The notes beneath the pieces were generated by a model, which was not told the DNA's origin, did not search any database, and was given only the letters and a program-made list of their open reading frames with translations. DNA of 64,000 nucleotides, from contig URZI01000008.1 in assembly GCA_900552385.1 (NCBI GenBank), positions 32,502 through 96,501 on the forward strand, given 5' to 3'. The DNA comes from an uncultured Collinsella sp. (GTDB lineage: Bacteria > Actinomycetota > Coriobacteriia > Coriobacteriales > Coriobacteriaceae). Below, in pieces: positions 1 through 8,832 of the stretch; within the stretch, counting starts at the first letter, position 1, and each line of letters opens with the position of its first letter. The translations under genes were made by a program, and so were the position numbers.

Positions 1-1
1 G

Positions 2-1429
2 ACCCTGCTTGAGAAGGTAACGCCGGCGCTCGAGGGCGTTAGCGACTGGTACAAGTCCCTAACGCCAGAGCAGCAGGACATGGCAACAAACGTCGTTTTG
101 GGGACGGTCGCGTTCGGCGGGCTTACAACGGGCATCGGCAAGACGCTCCAAAAGGGCATCGAGATCGGCCAGACGTTCAAGGACGTTGCCGGTGGCTTCG
201 CTTCCCTCGCAGACAAGTTCGGCGAGGGCGGCGGCGCTATAAGCACGGCTGCAACGGGCTTCGGCGGCATCGCTGAGAAAGCGGGCGGCTTGGCATCTAC
301 CCTTGGCGGCAAGCTCTCTACAGGGTGGACATCGTTCACCGGATTGATCGCTGCAAACCCAATCTTGCTTGGCGTGGCTGCGGTTGCCGCTGCCGTCGCT
401 GGCCTTACGTGGTTCTTCACGCAGACCGAGACTGGTAAACAGCTCTGGTCTGACTTCACTGGCTGGATTTCAGAAAAATGGCAGGGCGTGCAGGATTTCT
501 TCGCAGGCGTGCCGGAATTCTGGTCTGGGATTTGGGACGGGATAACCGGAAAGGCCGAAGAGGTCAAGAACGGCCTTTCGGAAAAGTTCGAAGGCATAAG
601 GCAAGGTGCGTCCGATGCTTGGGAGGGTTTGAAGGCCAACGCGTCCGATGCTTGGGAGAATCTGAAATCCGGAGCATCTGAAAAATTCGGTGCTATCAGG
701 GATTCAATCCAAACAGATATGAACACCGGCAAAATTGTCGGTTCTTCGGCTTCAAATGCCCTTAAAGCTGCCATGAACGGTGATTGGGACGCTGCGAAGT
801 CGCAGGCCGGTATTGCCTTCCAGGCTATCCAAAGCAACATCCAGACGAAGATGAACAATGCGAAGGATAATGCGATAAACGCCGGAAACGCCATCGGTGA
901 GAAGCTTGGCTTTCCGGGGCTTGGCAGCAAGGTCGCTGGCGTTTTCTCGAACATCAAGAGCAATATCACTTCGCCGATCAATGATGCCTGGAACTTTGTC
1001 AGCAGCATCCCCGGCAGGATTCAGGGGGCGTTCAGCGGGATTCGCATCAGCTTGCCGCATATCAGCTTGCCGCATTTCCACGTCAGCTGGCGTGACATCG
1101 GTGGCGTTGTGGAACTGCCGTCCATCAGCGTCAACTGGTATGCAAAGGGTGCATCCTTCGACAAGCCTTCAATCATTGGCGTTGGCGAAGCTGGACTTGA
1201 GCACGTCGCGCCCGATACAAAGCTGCGCACAAGCGTCAGAGAGAGCGTCGAGGCGGGTATTTCTCGCGTGCTCGACCGCCTAAGCGGCGGCTTCGGTGGC
1301 GGAGCCCAGGTGAACGTGACCGTCAACGCTACCGTTGCAAACAGCATGGACGCGTACACGACCGGTCAGCAGATCGGCGCTGGTATTGCCAGCAGGTTAA
1401 AGCAGAAGGGGGTGCCCGTTGGAGCTTAA
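2..1429 (+). CDS. Phage tail tape measure protein, C-terminal part (5' truncated by window)
   Basis: The reading frame is open from the first bases of the window, upstream of the first ATG at 80, so this is the end of a longer gene. Tape measure proteins line the tail tube and set its length. Visible here are a Gly/Ala-rich region, one hydrophobic segment (about residues 93-115 from the ATG at 80, around AANPILLGVAAVAAAVAGL) and repeated helical units with the pattern SDAWEGLKA / SDAWENLKS near 600-680, then a C-terminal part typical of tape measures (GEAGLEHVAPDTKLR). The following Dit-type gene overlaps its last 11 bases, which fits tail module order. Identification rests on repeats, hydrophobic segment and position. 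Confidence 0.85.
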   Translation, partial: TLLEKVTPALEGVSDWYKSLTPEQQDMATNVVLGTVAFGGLTTGIGKTLQKGIEIGQTFKDVAGGFASLADKFGEGGGAISTAATGFGGIAEKAGGLASTLGGKLSTGWTSFTGLIAANPILLGVAAVAAAVAGLTWFFTQTETGKQLWSDFTGWISEKWQGVQDFFAGVPEFWSGIWDGITGKAEEVKNGLSEKFEGIRQGASDAWEGLKANASDAWENLKSGASEKFGAIRDSIQTDMNTGKIVGSSASNALKAAMNGDWDAAKSQAGIAFQAIQSNIQTKMNNAKDNAINAGNAIGEKLGFPGLGSKVAGVFSNIKSNITSPINDAWNFVSSIPGRIQGAFSGIRISLPHISLPHFHVSWRDIGGVVELPSISVNWYAKGASFDKPSIIGVGEAGLEHVAPDTKLRTSVRESVEAGISRVLDRLSGGFGGGAQVNVTVNATVANSMDAYTTGQQIGAGIASRLKQKGVPVGA

Positions 1430-2153
1430 GCGTAAGCGAAACCAAAGCGACAGCATTGTCTTCAACGGGCACGACCTGTCGAAGCTCGTCTACTGTAAGG
1501 TGCGCCGCCCAATCATGGCGGACGTTTCGGCGAGCTTCGAGGATGCGCCCGGACGGCACGGCGAATACTTCAAGAACGCTCGTCGCGCCGGTTACGATTT
1601 GCAGATTGACATGTGGATTCGCACCGAGCACCGGCGCGAGGTCGCAAAGGCGCGCCATGAGCTGGCGGCGCTGCTCTGGTCTGACGAGCCAGCGCCGCTT
1701 TATCTGCCTGATGACCCTACACGTTATTTGATGGCGATCGTTAGCGGTGCAACCGACCTTGACGAGATCACCGACGATTGCCCGCAGGCAACCGTTACGT
1801 TCCACATTGGAGACCCCGACTATTACGGTCAGCATCGCCGGATGGACGTGAGAGGCGCGGCATCGTTCGCTGTCGGCGGCACGCTGCCTGCCGCTCTTAC
1901 CGTGACAGCTAAGCCCGGAGCTTGCAGCTCTTGGCGCATCACCAACACCGATACCGCTGAGTTCGTCGAGGTTGTCCAGCCTTTGACGGCTTCGAGCGTC
2001 GTTCGCATGGACTTCGACATAGAGCATGTGACCGTTAACGGCTCAGTCGCTCAGCTCAACATCATGAGCGACTTTTTCAGTGTTAAAGACCGTGCGCATA
2101 TCAAAATCTCTAGCGGCTCCGCGACGTTGGAATGGGAGGAAAGATGGCTTTAA
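1419..2153 (+). CDS. Phage distal tail protein (Dit-like)
   Basis: A 244-residue protein between tape measure and tail endopeptidase/fibre gene, the usual place of Dit, the hub that joins tail tube to baseplate. The start is TTG at 1419, 11 bases inside the previous gene, preceded by a good ribosome site (AGAAGGGGG at 1403-1411). The N-terminal part (FNGHDLSKLVYCKVRRPIM) and the middle GDPDYYGQ resemble phage tail family proteins in which the N-terminal domain forms the ring and the C-terminal domain is galectin-like. The family call comes from pattern and context, not from a search. Confidence 0.75.
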   Translation: MELKRKRNQSDSIVFNGHDLSKLVYCKVRRPIMADVSASFEDAPGRHGEYFKNARRAGYDLQIDMWIRTEHRREVAKARHELAALLWSDEPAPLYLPDDPTRYLMAIVSGATDLDEITDDCPQATVTFHIGDPDYYGQHRRMDVRGAASFAVGGTLPAALTVTAKPGACSSWRITNTDTAEFVEVVQPLTASSVVRMDFDIEHVTVNGSVAQLNIMSDFFSVKDRAHIKISSGSATLEWEERWL

Positions 2154-5100
2154 CCAAGAAGGTCAACTTCACCCGTTTCAGCCGTTTCGGCGCGAATCTC
2201 GGACGGCTCACCTACACCGCAGCGACACATGAGGACGCCACGGACGGCACCGACGAGCTTAAGATCAGGTGCGACGAGGATTTAGGCAAGGGGGAGTACC
2301 TTGTTTGGGTTGACCGCCAAGGCGTTGTGCATGAGCACATCGTCGATAAAATCGAGCGGCTGCATGATGACAGCGGCAAGCCATATACCAGCGTAACGTG
2401 CATCAACTCCATCAACGAGACGTGGGATGACTATATCGAGGACAAGCGACCGTCCGGCAGCGTGGCTGTGGCGCTCGCTTCAATACTCGCTGGCACACGT
2501 TGGGAAGTCGGCAACTGCGACCAACCAGGCAGCGCTTCGCATACCTTCTATCACGTAAAAGTCCGCGAGGGCTTGAGCGATCTGCTCAAAACATGGGGCG
2601 GCGAGCTTGAAACCGTCATAGAGACGGACGGCGTGCGGGTCACACACCGATACGTGCGCGTGGTCGCGAAGCGCGGAAACCAGCAAAGTTCCAAGCGCTT
2701 TACGTGGACTAAAGACTTGATCAGCATCAAGCGCAAGACCGGCAGCGCCAACCCAAAGACGAGGGTTTACGGTTATGGCAAGGGTGTTGAAACGGATGGC
2801 GGCGGCTATGGCCGACGCTTGACGTTCGGCGATATAAACGGCGGCAAGGATTACGTTGAGGATGTGTCCGCAACCGAGGTTTGGGGACATCCCGACGGCA
2901 GCGGCGGCATCGCGCCTGCGGTGGACGTTTACATTAACGAGCAGTGCGATGATGCGGCGCAACTTCTTGCCGAGACGAAGGACTACCTTGAGCAAGCCAA
3001 AACGCCGACCGTCTCTTATGAAGCAAGCGTGATTGACCTATTTGCTTTCGGTCGAGATTGGGAAGCCGTTGCTGTCGGAGATTGCGTGGCGATCATCGAC
3101 AAGGGCTTCTCCGCTGCGGGAATCAGGCTCAAAGGGCGCGTCTCGAAGCTGACCCGCGACTTGGTGACCGGCGATGCCACGGTGGTGTTCGGCAACTTAA
3201 CCGATGATCTGGCCGACATCTTTCAGTCAATGGCGCAGCAGCTCAAGAGCGGCAGCAATCAGCGGGCTAACTACGATGCGGCGGCGAGCACGTCCGTCTC
3301 GTGGCTCAACCAGCTCATGGCGGCGCTCAACAAGGCGTTCAATGCCGTCGGCACCTACAAGGTCGAGACGTTCGAGCTTGGCGTGATCTACTGTAACGTG
3401 CCGCTGGATGCCGCGACTGGCGTTCCGCTCAAGTCAATGTCCGGCATGTGGGCGGTAAACATCAACGGCATGGGCATCCGCCTTGCCGCGTCGCTTGCAA
3501 GCGACGGACAGTGGAATTGGCGAACGTTCATCACTGGCGCTCAGGTCAGCGCCGATTGCATCAACGCCGGTACGATGCGAGCAGACCGCATTCGCGCTGG
3601 CCTGCTCACCGACGATGTTGGAAAGAACTTTTGGGATTTGACCACCGGAGATTTTAGCTTGTCTGCCGGCGCGACCGTTGGCAGCAAGCAGATCGCCACT
3701 ACGGACGCCGCAATTGCGTCTGTCGATGTCGAATATGCCCAGGGGACGTCGCGCGACAAGGAGCCCGCGGGCGGATGGCAGACCGCTGCGCCGCAATGGG
3801 TCTCTGGCAAGTACATCTGGACGCGCACCAAGACCACTATGCAGTCGGGCGACATAGAGTACAGCGAGCCCGTGTGCATCAGCGGTCGTGACGGCGTTGA
3901 CGGCGCGAACGGCGTTGACGGAAAAGACGGCGAACGCGGTCCCGCAGGAAAGGACGGCGTGTCGACCTACTTCCACCGCGCCTACGCGACCAGCGCCGAC
4001 GGCAGGCAGGGATTCAGTACCTCCTACGGCTCCGGCAAGACCTACCTCGGCACATACGTCGATAATGTCAAGGCCGATTCGACCGACCCGTCGAAGTACC
4101 AGTGGTCGCTCATTAAGGGTGCCGACGGCGAGGACGGCGTCCCCGGAAGGAACGGTACCGACGGCAAGACCTACTACCTGCATATCGCATACGCCACGAG
4201 CGCGGACGGCAAGCAAGGCTTCAGTGTCTCCTACGGAGCTGGCAAGACTTATATCGGCCAGTGCGTCGACCTCAACGTCAAAGACCCGACAGACCCGTCT
4301 GCCTACACCTGGTCGAAGATAAAGGGCGAGACGGGTACCGGCGTGAAAAGCATCGTGGAGCAGTACTACCTGTCCACGAGCTCCACGGCTCAGTCCGGCG
4401 GCGGATGGTCGGAGGCGCAGCCTGCATGGAGCAAGGGAAAGTACATCTGGACGCGCACCAAGATCACGTGGACGGACGGCTCGACCACCTACACAGCACC
4501 GTGCCTAGCCAAGGCCATCAACGGCTCAAACCAGATGGCCGGCAGCGCCATCGTCTCGCGCGTGAAGCTCTACGCCAAGAATCAATCGGACAGCGTGCCG
4601 CCGATTAACATGCAGAACCCCGAGCTGGGGTGGACGGAAGACTTACCGCAATGGTCTAACGGCTACTTCATATGGGAGATGGACCGCATCACCTACGGTG
4701 ACAGCTCGGTCAATCATTCCTCGCCTGTCCTCGTGGCTGCACTGAACAAAGCCAACCAGAGCGCTTACGACCTGAACAAGTCGCTCGGCGACCTCGACAC
4801 CACGGTCAACGATCTCGCCACAGACGGTGTGGTAACCGCCGCCGAGGCAGCTGCCGTCAAGAAGATCCAGCAGACCATCGACAAGGAGAAGGACGAGCTG
4901 ACAACGCAGTTCAACAGCCTGAAGTCCAACAAGTCGTTGACTCAATATTTTCTCGCCAACGTCCTAGCTCCATCCTACGATTCTGCTTTCGGTACAGGCG
5001 GATCATACGGCTCGCTCAACACCGCCATCTCTGACGTGCTCAAATGCACCACGAAGGAAGCGCTGGACAGCGCCATAGCTACCTACAAGTCCTGCTACAA

Positions 5101-5848
5101 CACGCATTCGAGCAACGTCAATACATATACCGCCGCAGCGCGGCAGGCGCAGCACGCCATCGAGCAGCAGGATGCCAAGTCGATGGCGCAGGGCCTGCTC
5201 GACAACTACGACGATGACCTGAATCAGCTCAAGATTTTCAACCGTCTGACAAACAACGGTACCGAGCAGGGCATCTACATGCAGGATAGCAAGCTGTACG
5301 TCAATGCTAGCTACCTTGCCGCGGGCATCATCGCAGACGTGACAAACACGAATAGCTGGAATCTAAAGACCGGCTATTTCAAGACAACACGCGGAACAAT
5401 CGGCGGCTTCACAATTGACAAGCTCGACATCTCCAACAACAGGCTGTCGCTTCGGGATGACGGTCCTCATTTCATCTATGACAGTAAAGATATTGGCTTC
5501 ATTGGCAGCAACCATCTCGTCGACTATCCAAAAGTCTACGGACTTAACTTCAATCTGAAAGAGTCCGGCGGCTACATGTCTTGGGCTGCGATGAAGAACG
5601 CAGACGATCCGTATTACGCAATGAAGCTGACGTATGCGAACAAGCCAAACATCGGTTTCACGGCATATGCACTCAACGCCGGATGTGATCTGGACATGCA
5701 CGATTGGTCGATCAAATCCGCAAAGCTCGACAGCGAGTGTTGGGTGGGCGGCGGGCTCAACGCGACCGATATTATCAGGCTCAGGACGGCTGACGACAGC
5801 GGATACTACGACGTCAAAATCTGGCATGGATTCGTCTACAGCACTTAA
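2144..5848 (+). CDS. Large phage tail protein (Tal/endopeptidase-type N-terminus, collagen-like fibre)
   Basis: About 1234 residues. I prefer ATG 2144 because GGGAGGAAAG lies directly before it; an in-frame ATG at 2132 would add four residues. The N-terminal ~370 residues look like the tail-associated hub protein that follows Dit in Gram-positive phages. The middle carries collagen-like GxY runs (DGVDGANGVDGKDGERGPAG near residue 590), and two related modules of about 75 residues (YFHRAYATSADGRQGFS and YLHIAYATSADGKQGFS) plus repeated YIWTRTK segments, so the fibre grew by internal duplication. The last ~350 residues start with a helical linker (about 4790-5200) and end in a probable host-contact domain. 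It is likely at the tail tip. Confidence 0.8.
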   Translation: MALTKKVNFTRFSRFGANLGRLTYTAATHEDATDGTDELKIRCDEDLGKGEYLVWVDRQGVVHEHIVDKIERLHDDSGKPYTSVTCINSINETWDDYIEDKRPSGSVAVALASILAGTRWEVGNCDQPGSASHTFYHVKVREGLSDLLKTWGGELETVIETDGVRVTHRYVRVVAKRGNQQSSKRFTWTKDLISIKRKTGSANPKTRVYGYGKGVETDGGGYGRRLTFGDINGGKDYVEDVSATEVWGHPDGSGGIAPAVDVYINEQCDDAAQLLAETKDYLEQAKTPTVSYEASVIDLFAFGRDWEAVAVGDCVAIIDKGFSAAGIRLKGRVSKLTRDLVTGDATVVFGNLTDDLADIFQSMAQQLKSGSNQRANYDAAASTSVSWLNQLMAALNKAFNAVGTYKVETFELGVIYCNVPLDAATGVPLKSMSGMWAVNINGMGIRLAASLASDGQWNWRTFITGAQVSADCINAGTMRADRIRAGLLTDDVGKNFWDLTTGDFSLSAGATVGSKQIATTDAAIASVDVEYAQGTSRDKEPAGGWQTAAPQWVSGKYIWTRTKTTMQSGDIEYSEPVCISGRDGVDGANGVDGKDGERGPAGKDGVSTYFHRAYATSADGRQGFSTSYGSGKTYLGTYVDNVKADSTDPSKYQWSLIKGADGEDGVPGRNGTDGKTYYLHIAYATSADGKQGFSVSYGAGKTYIGQCVDLNVKDPTDPSAYTWSKIKGETGTGVKSIVEQYYLSTSSTAQSGGGWSEAQPAWSKGKYIWTRTKITWTDGSTTYTAPCLAKAINGSNQMAGSAIVSRVKLYAKNQSDSVPPINMQNPELGWTEDLPQWSNGYFIWEMDRITYGDSSVNHSSPVLVAALNKANQSAYDLNKSLGDLDTTVNDLATDGVVTAAEAAAVKKIQQTIDKEKDELTTQFNSLKSNKSLTQYFLANVLAPSYDSAFGTGGSYGSLNTAISDVLKCTTKEALDSAIATYKSCYNTHSSNVNTYTAAARQAQHAIEQQDAKSMAQGLLDNYDDDLNQLKIFNRLTNNGTEQGIYMQDSKLYVNASYLAAGIIADVTNTNSWNLKTGYFKTTRGTIGGFTIDKLDISNNRLSLRDDGPHFIYDSKDIGFIGSNHLVDYPKVYGLNFNLKESGGYMSWAAMKNADDPYYAMKLTYANKPNIGFTAYALNAGCDLDMHDWSIKSAKLDSECWVGGGLNATDIIRLRTADDSGYYDVKIWHGFVYST

Positions 5849-5857
5849 GGAGGACTT

Positions 5858-6043
5858 TTGGACGATATGAAGATGGTCATCGAGTGCGGGGAGCCAAACC
5901 CGGAGATCGTCGCCGAGCCGACAAAAACGGCGTATACGGAATCTCAGAGGCTCGAGAAAATCGACAAGAAGCTGAATGCGATCTTGAAAGCGCTTGGGGT
6001 TAACGCTGCAAGCCTGGAGGAGGAGACCGATGAAGCTAACTAA
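5858..6043 (+). CDS. Small phage tail-module protein, unknown function
   Basis: A 61-residue protein starting at TTG 5858 behind a perfect AAGGAGG at 5848-5854; an ATG at 5867 is a possible alternative. The C-terminal half is a predicted helix (RLEKIDKKLNAILKALG) followed by an acidic end. Its stop overlaps the next gene by 14 bases, so it is part of the late operon. I recognise no family. Confidence 0.6.
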   Translation: MDDMKMVIECGEPNPEIVAEPTKTAYTESQRLEKIDKKLNAILKALGVNAASLEEETDEAN

Positions 6044-6410
6044 CGAGAAGATCGCGGCAATGTGCCGAGACCTCGAAAACGGCGTGCTGGATAACGTCGG
6101 TATCGTTGGCTACACGGCGGCGCGAAACTATCGCGCTTTGCATGACGTTGCTGAGCCCTTCTTCACCCAGCGCAACAAGCTGATCATGGAATACGGCGAA
6201 GCGCAGTACGACGATGACGGCAACATCGACGACTACGTGGTTGACCCCAAATCGGAGAAGTTCGCCGCTTTCGCCGCAAAGTACCAGGAGCTTGCCGAAA
6301 TCGAGTGCGAGGTCGAGATTCTTACCCTGCCAGAGGAAAAGGCGATTGACGCCATCAGTGGCAGGCAGCTCCTAACACTCGATTGGATGTTTGATAGCGG
6401 TGATGCGTAA
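6030..6410 (+). CDS. Phage protein, DUF1617-like, unknown function
   Basis: A 126-residue protein starting with MKLTNEKIAAM. I chose ATG 6030 rather than the upstream in-frame start at 5994 because GGAGGAGGAGACCG lies just before 6030. The start, length and position between tail fibre and BppU genes resemble DUF1617-type phage proteins, but this is a weak resemblance. It contains an acidic stretch (YDDDGNIDDY) and a helical middle. The stop codon overlaps the next start (TAATG), indicating coupled translation. Confidence 0.55.
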   Translation: MKLTNEKIAAMCRDLENGVLDNVGIVGYTAARNYRALHDVAEPFFTQRNKLIMEYGEAQYDDDGNIDDYVVDPKSEKFAAFAAKYQELAEIECEVEILTLPEEKAIDAISGRQLLTLDWMFDSGDA

Positions 6411-7210
6411 TGAACACTCAGAATATCGAGCTTGATATCGACAAGCGCGGATGCGGAAACAACTGCATCCGCATCGCCCAGGGCGAAAACGGCGGCACCA
6501 CCATCAAGGCGCTCATCTTCGACAACGGTGGGGAGTTCGCACTTGCTGGCTATACGGCGTACCTGGTTGCGCGACTTCCAGACCGCATTCATTACTACAA
6601 GGGAACCGCGACGGTTTCCGGCAACGCCGTCACGCACGTTTGCGAGGAAAGCAAGCTCGCGTGCGTGCCTGGCTACACAGACGAAGCCTATTTCGAATTC
6701 ACAAAGGGCTCGCAGACTGTGCAGACAGAGCGCTTCGCGCTTGACATCATGCGCGACGCCCGCGAGGGGAATACTCCGGCGAAGTCATGGGACAACGCAG
6801 TCGAAGCGCTTGAGAAACGCGCCGAAACAGCCGTCACCAAGGGCGAGCAGGCCGTCACCGAAGCGGGCAAGGCGCTGAATAACGCCAACGCTGCGGTCAA
6901 CATCTGCAAGAGCGCCACGGACGCGGCCAACACCGCGACGGGCAAGGCGAACGCCGCGACAAAGAGCGCCACGGACGCCGCGGCTGCGGCGAACACAGCC
7001 AAGACGAACGCCGACACCGCGACGAGCAGGGCGAACGCAGCGACAAACGCGGCGAACACGGCCAAGGACAGCGCGGATCAGGCGGCATCTGACGCTCGCA
7101 AGGCCGCCGAGGAAGCTCGCGGCTCGATCAGCCCCGACAAGCGCATCTATCTCGCCTACGACACCGTTGGCGATACGGAGTACATCACACTAGTCGATAC
7201 GGAGGATTAA
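6410..7210 (+). CDS. Phage baseplate upper protein (BppU-like)
   Basis: A 266-residue protein. The first ~125 residues look like the BppU N-terminal domain, a beta-rich fold that anchors receptor-binding proteins to the baseplate of lactococcal-type phages. Residues ~130-235 are an alanine-rich heptad region (repeats such as AATKSATDAAAAANTAK) that should form a trimeric coiled coil, ending in a short C-terminal domain (LAYDTVGDTEYITLVD). The next gene encodes the receptor-binding protein, the expected partner. The coiled-coil repeats are nearly identical at base level (gcgaacgccgcgaca-type units), so this part can change length easily. Confidence 0.75.
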   Translation: MNTQNIELDIDKRGCGNNCIRIAQGENGGTTIKALIFDNGGEFALAGYTAYLVARLPDRIHYYKGTATVSGNAVTHVCEESKLACVPGYTDEAYFEFTKGSQTVQTERFALDIMRDAREGNTPAKSWDNAVEALEKRAETAVTKGEQAVTEAGKALNNANAAVNICKSATDAANTATGKANAATKSATDAAAAANTAKTNADTATSRANAATNAANTAKDSADQAASDARKAAEEARGSISPDKRIYLAYDTVGDTEYITLVDTED

Positions 7211-7212
7211 GC

Positions 7213-8772
7213 ATGGGCAAAACCCACATTGCAGATCACGAGACGCTCGAGCGCGTGGCAATCGCGCTCGAATCCATGGGGGCTTCGACAGTCCCCATTT
7301 TTAATGAGGAGACAGGACGTTACACGAACGCGAGCATCGCCGCATGGCTCGCAAAGATGCGCGACGGCAAGAACTACGGCGTGAGCATCCCCAAGGGAAG
7401 TGCCACGACCTGCACTAAGACCGGGGCAAATGCTGGAATCGCCAACCCAAAGCCCGGAATCATCGGTCGCGCCGCTATCGACCCTTACGTGAATCACGGC
7501 GCGTTTACCTTCTTCGAGGTAAACGGCGGCGTTGACGCGGATGGCACGCCTTACGTTACCGCTATCGACGGTGACGGGCGCTTCTCGCGCACGGATGATA
7601 CGTGGATCATGACGCCAGTTCTCTACACTCTGGAAACTGAGACGAATGATGCCGTCAACATTACCGTATCCGATACGCGCCAGCCAGGCATGAAGCGCCA
7701 GCCGGCAGCTCTGCTCCCCAACGGTGCACAGCGTCCTTATATGCTGTATGCAAAGTATGCGCTGTCGGTCGATGCCAACGGCAAGCCGCGCAGCGTGAGC
7801 GGAGCGCAGGTGAAGCGCTTCGTAAGCCACGATACAGGTGTATCGCTTATGAAGACGGCAACGACAGGCGATTCATTAAAGACCGCCGCCGATGACTGGT
7901 ATGTCAAGGTCATGTTCCTTTTGAAGTATGCAACAAAAAACTCGCAGAGCGTGTTCGCTGGTTGCACGGGATACGACATCCAAATGAACCCGACCGTTGC
8001 GGAAAGCAACACCACGCGCGTCGTGGTCTCGAAGGCGAATGCAGATCAGATTCTCATTGGCTCTTCGATGATTCTAGGAACGCATACGGGCACGTCGAAC
8101 GACCGTGGCAACGGTTACAACTATGACGTATTCGACGCCGCAACCGTTATCAAGAAGGCCAATGTCGACGCATCGAACACCGCCATCTACTTCGATGTCG
8201 CGAAGCCGTTCACGACTGCCACCACATACCTTTTGAGCACCGTCCCGTGGAGGGCTGGCGCTTGCGATGCTATTGAGGGTGACGGATCGCCCACGAGCTG
8301 CGCTGACTCAAAGCAGCCCTTTGTCATCCAGGGCATCGAGCTCGGTCTTGGTATGTATGAGGTTCTTGGAAACGTTCTAATCCAGTACACGGGTACTGGT
8401 GCGGTTGTTTACGTGAACCCGGATACTAAGAACGAGAAGGCTGGCAGCTCACCTGACAGTGCACTATCGGCTGGGGCTTTCCCCGGACAAGCAGCTGAGG
8501 GATGGAATTACGGTCTTTACTGCAAGACGGTCAACGGTCTGATGATTCAGCAGGGAACTGGCGCGTCAACGTCGGTTGGTATCTGCGATGGCAACTACAA
8601 AGTCGCTGACACCACCGTCGGCTGGCGAGAGTGGCTTTCCCTTGGCTACTTGTTGGACCGGGGCGGTGCTGGCCTTTGGTACGTCTACGGCTGCAACGGC
8701 ACCGGCAATGCTTGGTGGAACTTCGGCTCGCGCCGCTCTGCTAATGGTCGCTCTAGGGGTGAAACGGCGTAA
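7213..8772 (+). CDS. Phage receptor-binding/tail tip protein with C-type-lectin-like variable C-terminus (DGR target)
   Basis: A 519-residue protein placed after BppU, where the receptor-binding protein belongs. The last ~50 residues carry the signature of DGR variable proteins: WLSLGYLLDRGGAGLWY, then NGTGNAWWNFGSRRSANG, a C-type-lectin/formylglycine-enzyme-like end in which exposed positions vary. The 21 bases 8632-8652 recur at 8842-8862 with one change, and that change replaces A (template) by T (here), the hallmark of DGR mutagenesis. The N-terminal ~450 residues are beta-rich with no family I can name. The reverse transcriptase next to it is broken, so this sequence is probably fixed now. 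Confidence 0.8.
   Translation: MGKTHIADHETLERVAIALESMGASTVPIFNEETGRYTNASIAAWLAKMRDGKNYGVSIPKGSATTCTKTGANAGIANPKPGIIGRAAIDPYVNHGAFTFFEVNGGVDADGTPYVTAIDGDGRFSRTDDTWIMTPVLYTLETETNDAVNITVSDTRQPGMKRQPAALLPNGAQRPYMLYAKYALSVDANGKPRSVSGAQVKRFVSHDTGVSLMKTATTGDSLKTAADDWYVKVMFLLKYATKNSQSVFAGCTGYDIQMNPTVAESNTTRVVVSKANADQILIGSSMILGTHTGTSNDRGNGYNYDVFDAATVIKKANVDASNTAIYFDVAKPFTTATTYLLSTVPWRAGACDAIEGDGSPTSCADSKQPFVIQGIELGLGMYEVLGNVLIQYTGTGAVVYVNPDTKNEKAGSSPDSALSAGAFPGQAAEGWNYGLYCKTVNGLMIQQGTGASTSVGICDGNYKVADTTVGWREWLSLGYLLDRGGAGLWYVYGCNGTGNAWWNFGSRRSANGRSRGETA
8632..8772 (+). other. DGR variable repeat (VR) region
   Basis: The 3' end of the receptor-binding gene. Bases 8632-8652 match the template remnant 8842-8862 at 20 of 21 positions; T8647 faces A8857 (codon TAC against AAC). 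The right limit is inferred from where VRs normally end, close to the stop codon, because the rest of the template has been lost. The length of the VR can therefore not be measured here. Confidence 0.65.
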
Positions 8773-8794
8773 GCCGCGAGGGGACTTGTCCCCT
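8765..8794 (+). other. Hairpins just downstream of the VR
   Basis: Two short inverted repeats follow the VR: CGGC-GTAA-GCCG (8765-8776, over the stop codon) and AGGGGAC-TT-GTCCCCT (8779-8794). In several studied DGRs a hairpin or cruciform next to the VR helps target recognition. The position fits; the role is inferred and there is no T-tract that would make it a terminator. Confidence 0.4.
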
Positions 8795-8832
8795 TCTGAA
8801 AACAAGCAGGGATTCGCGGCGCGTGGGCTGTC

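Noticed and set aside
8765..8794. Rho-independent terminator after the receptor-binding gene
   Set aside because: The stem has a two-base loop and no T-tract, and genes of the same operon continue. A DGR-associated hairpin fits better.
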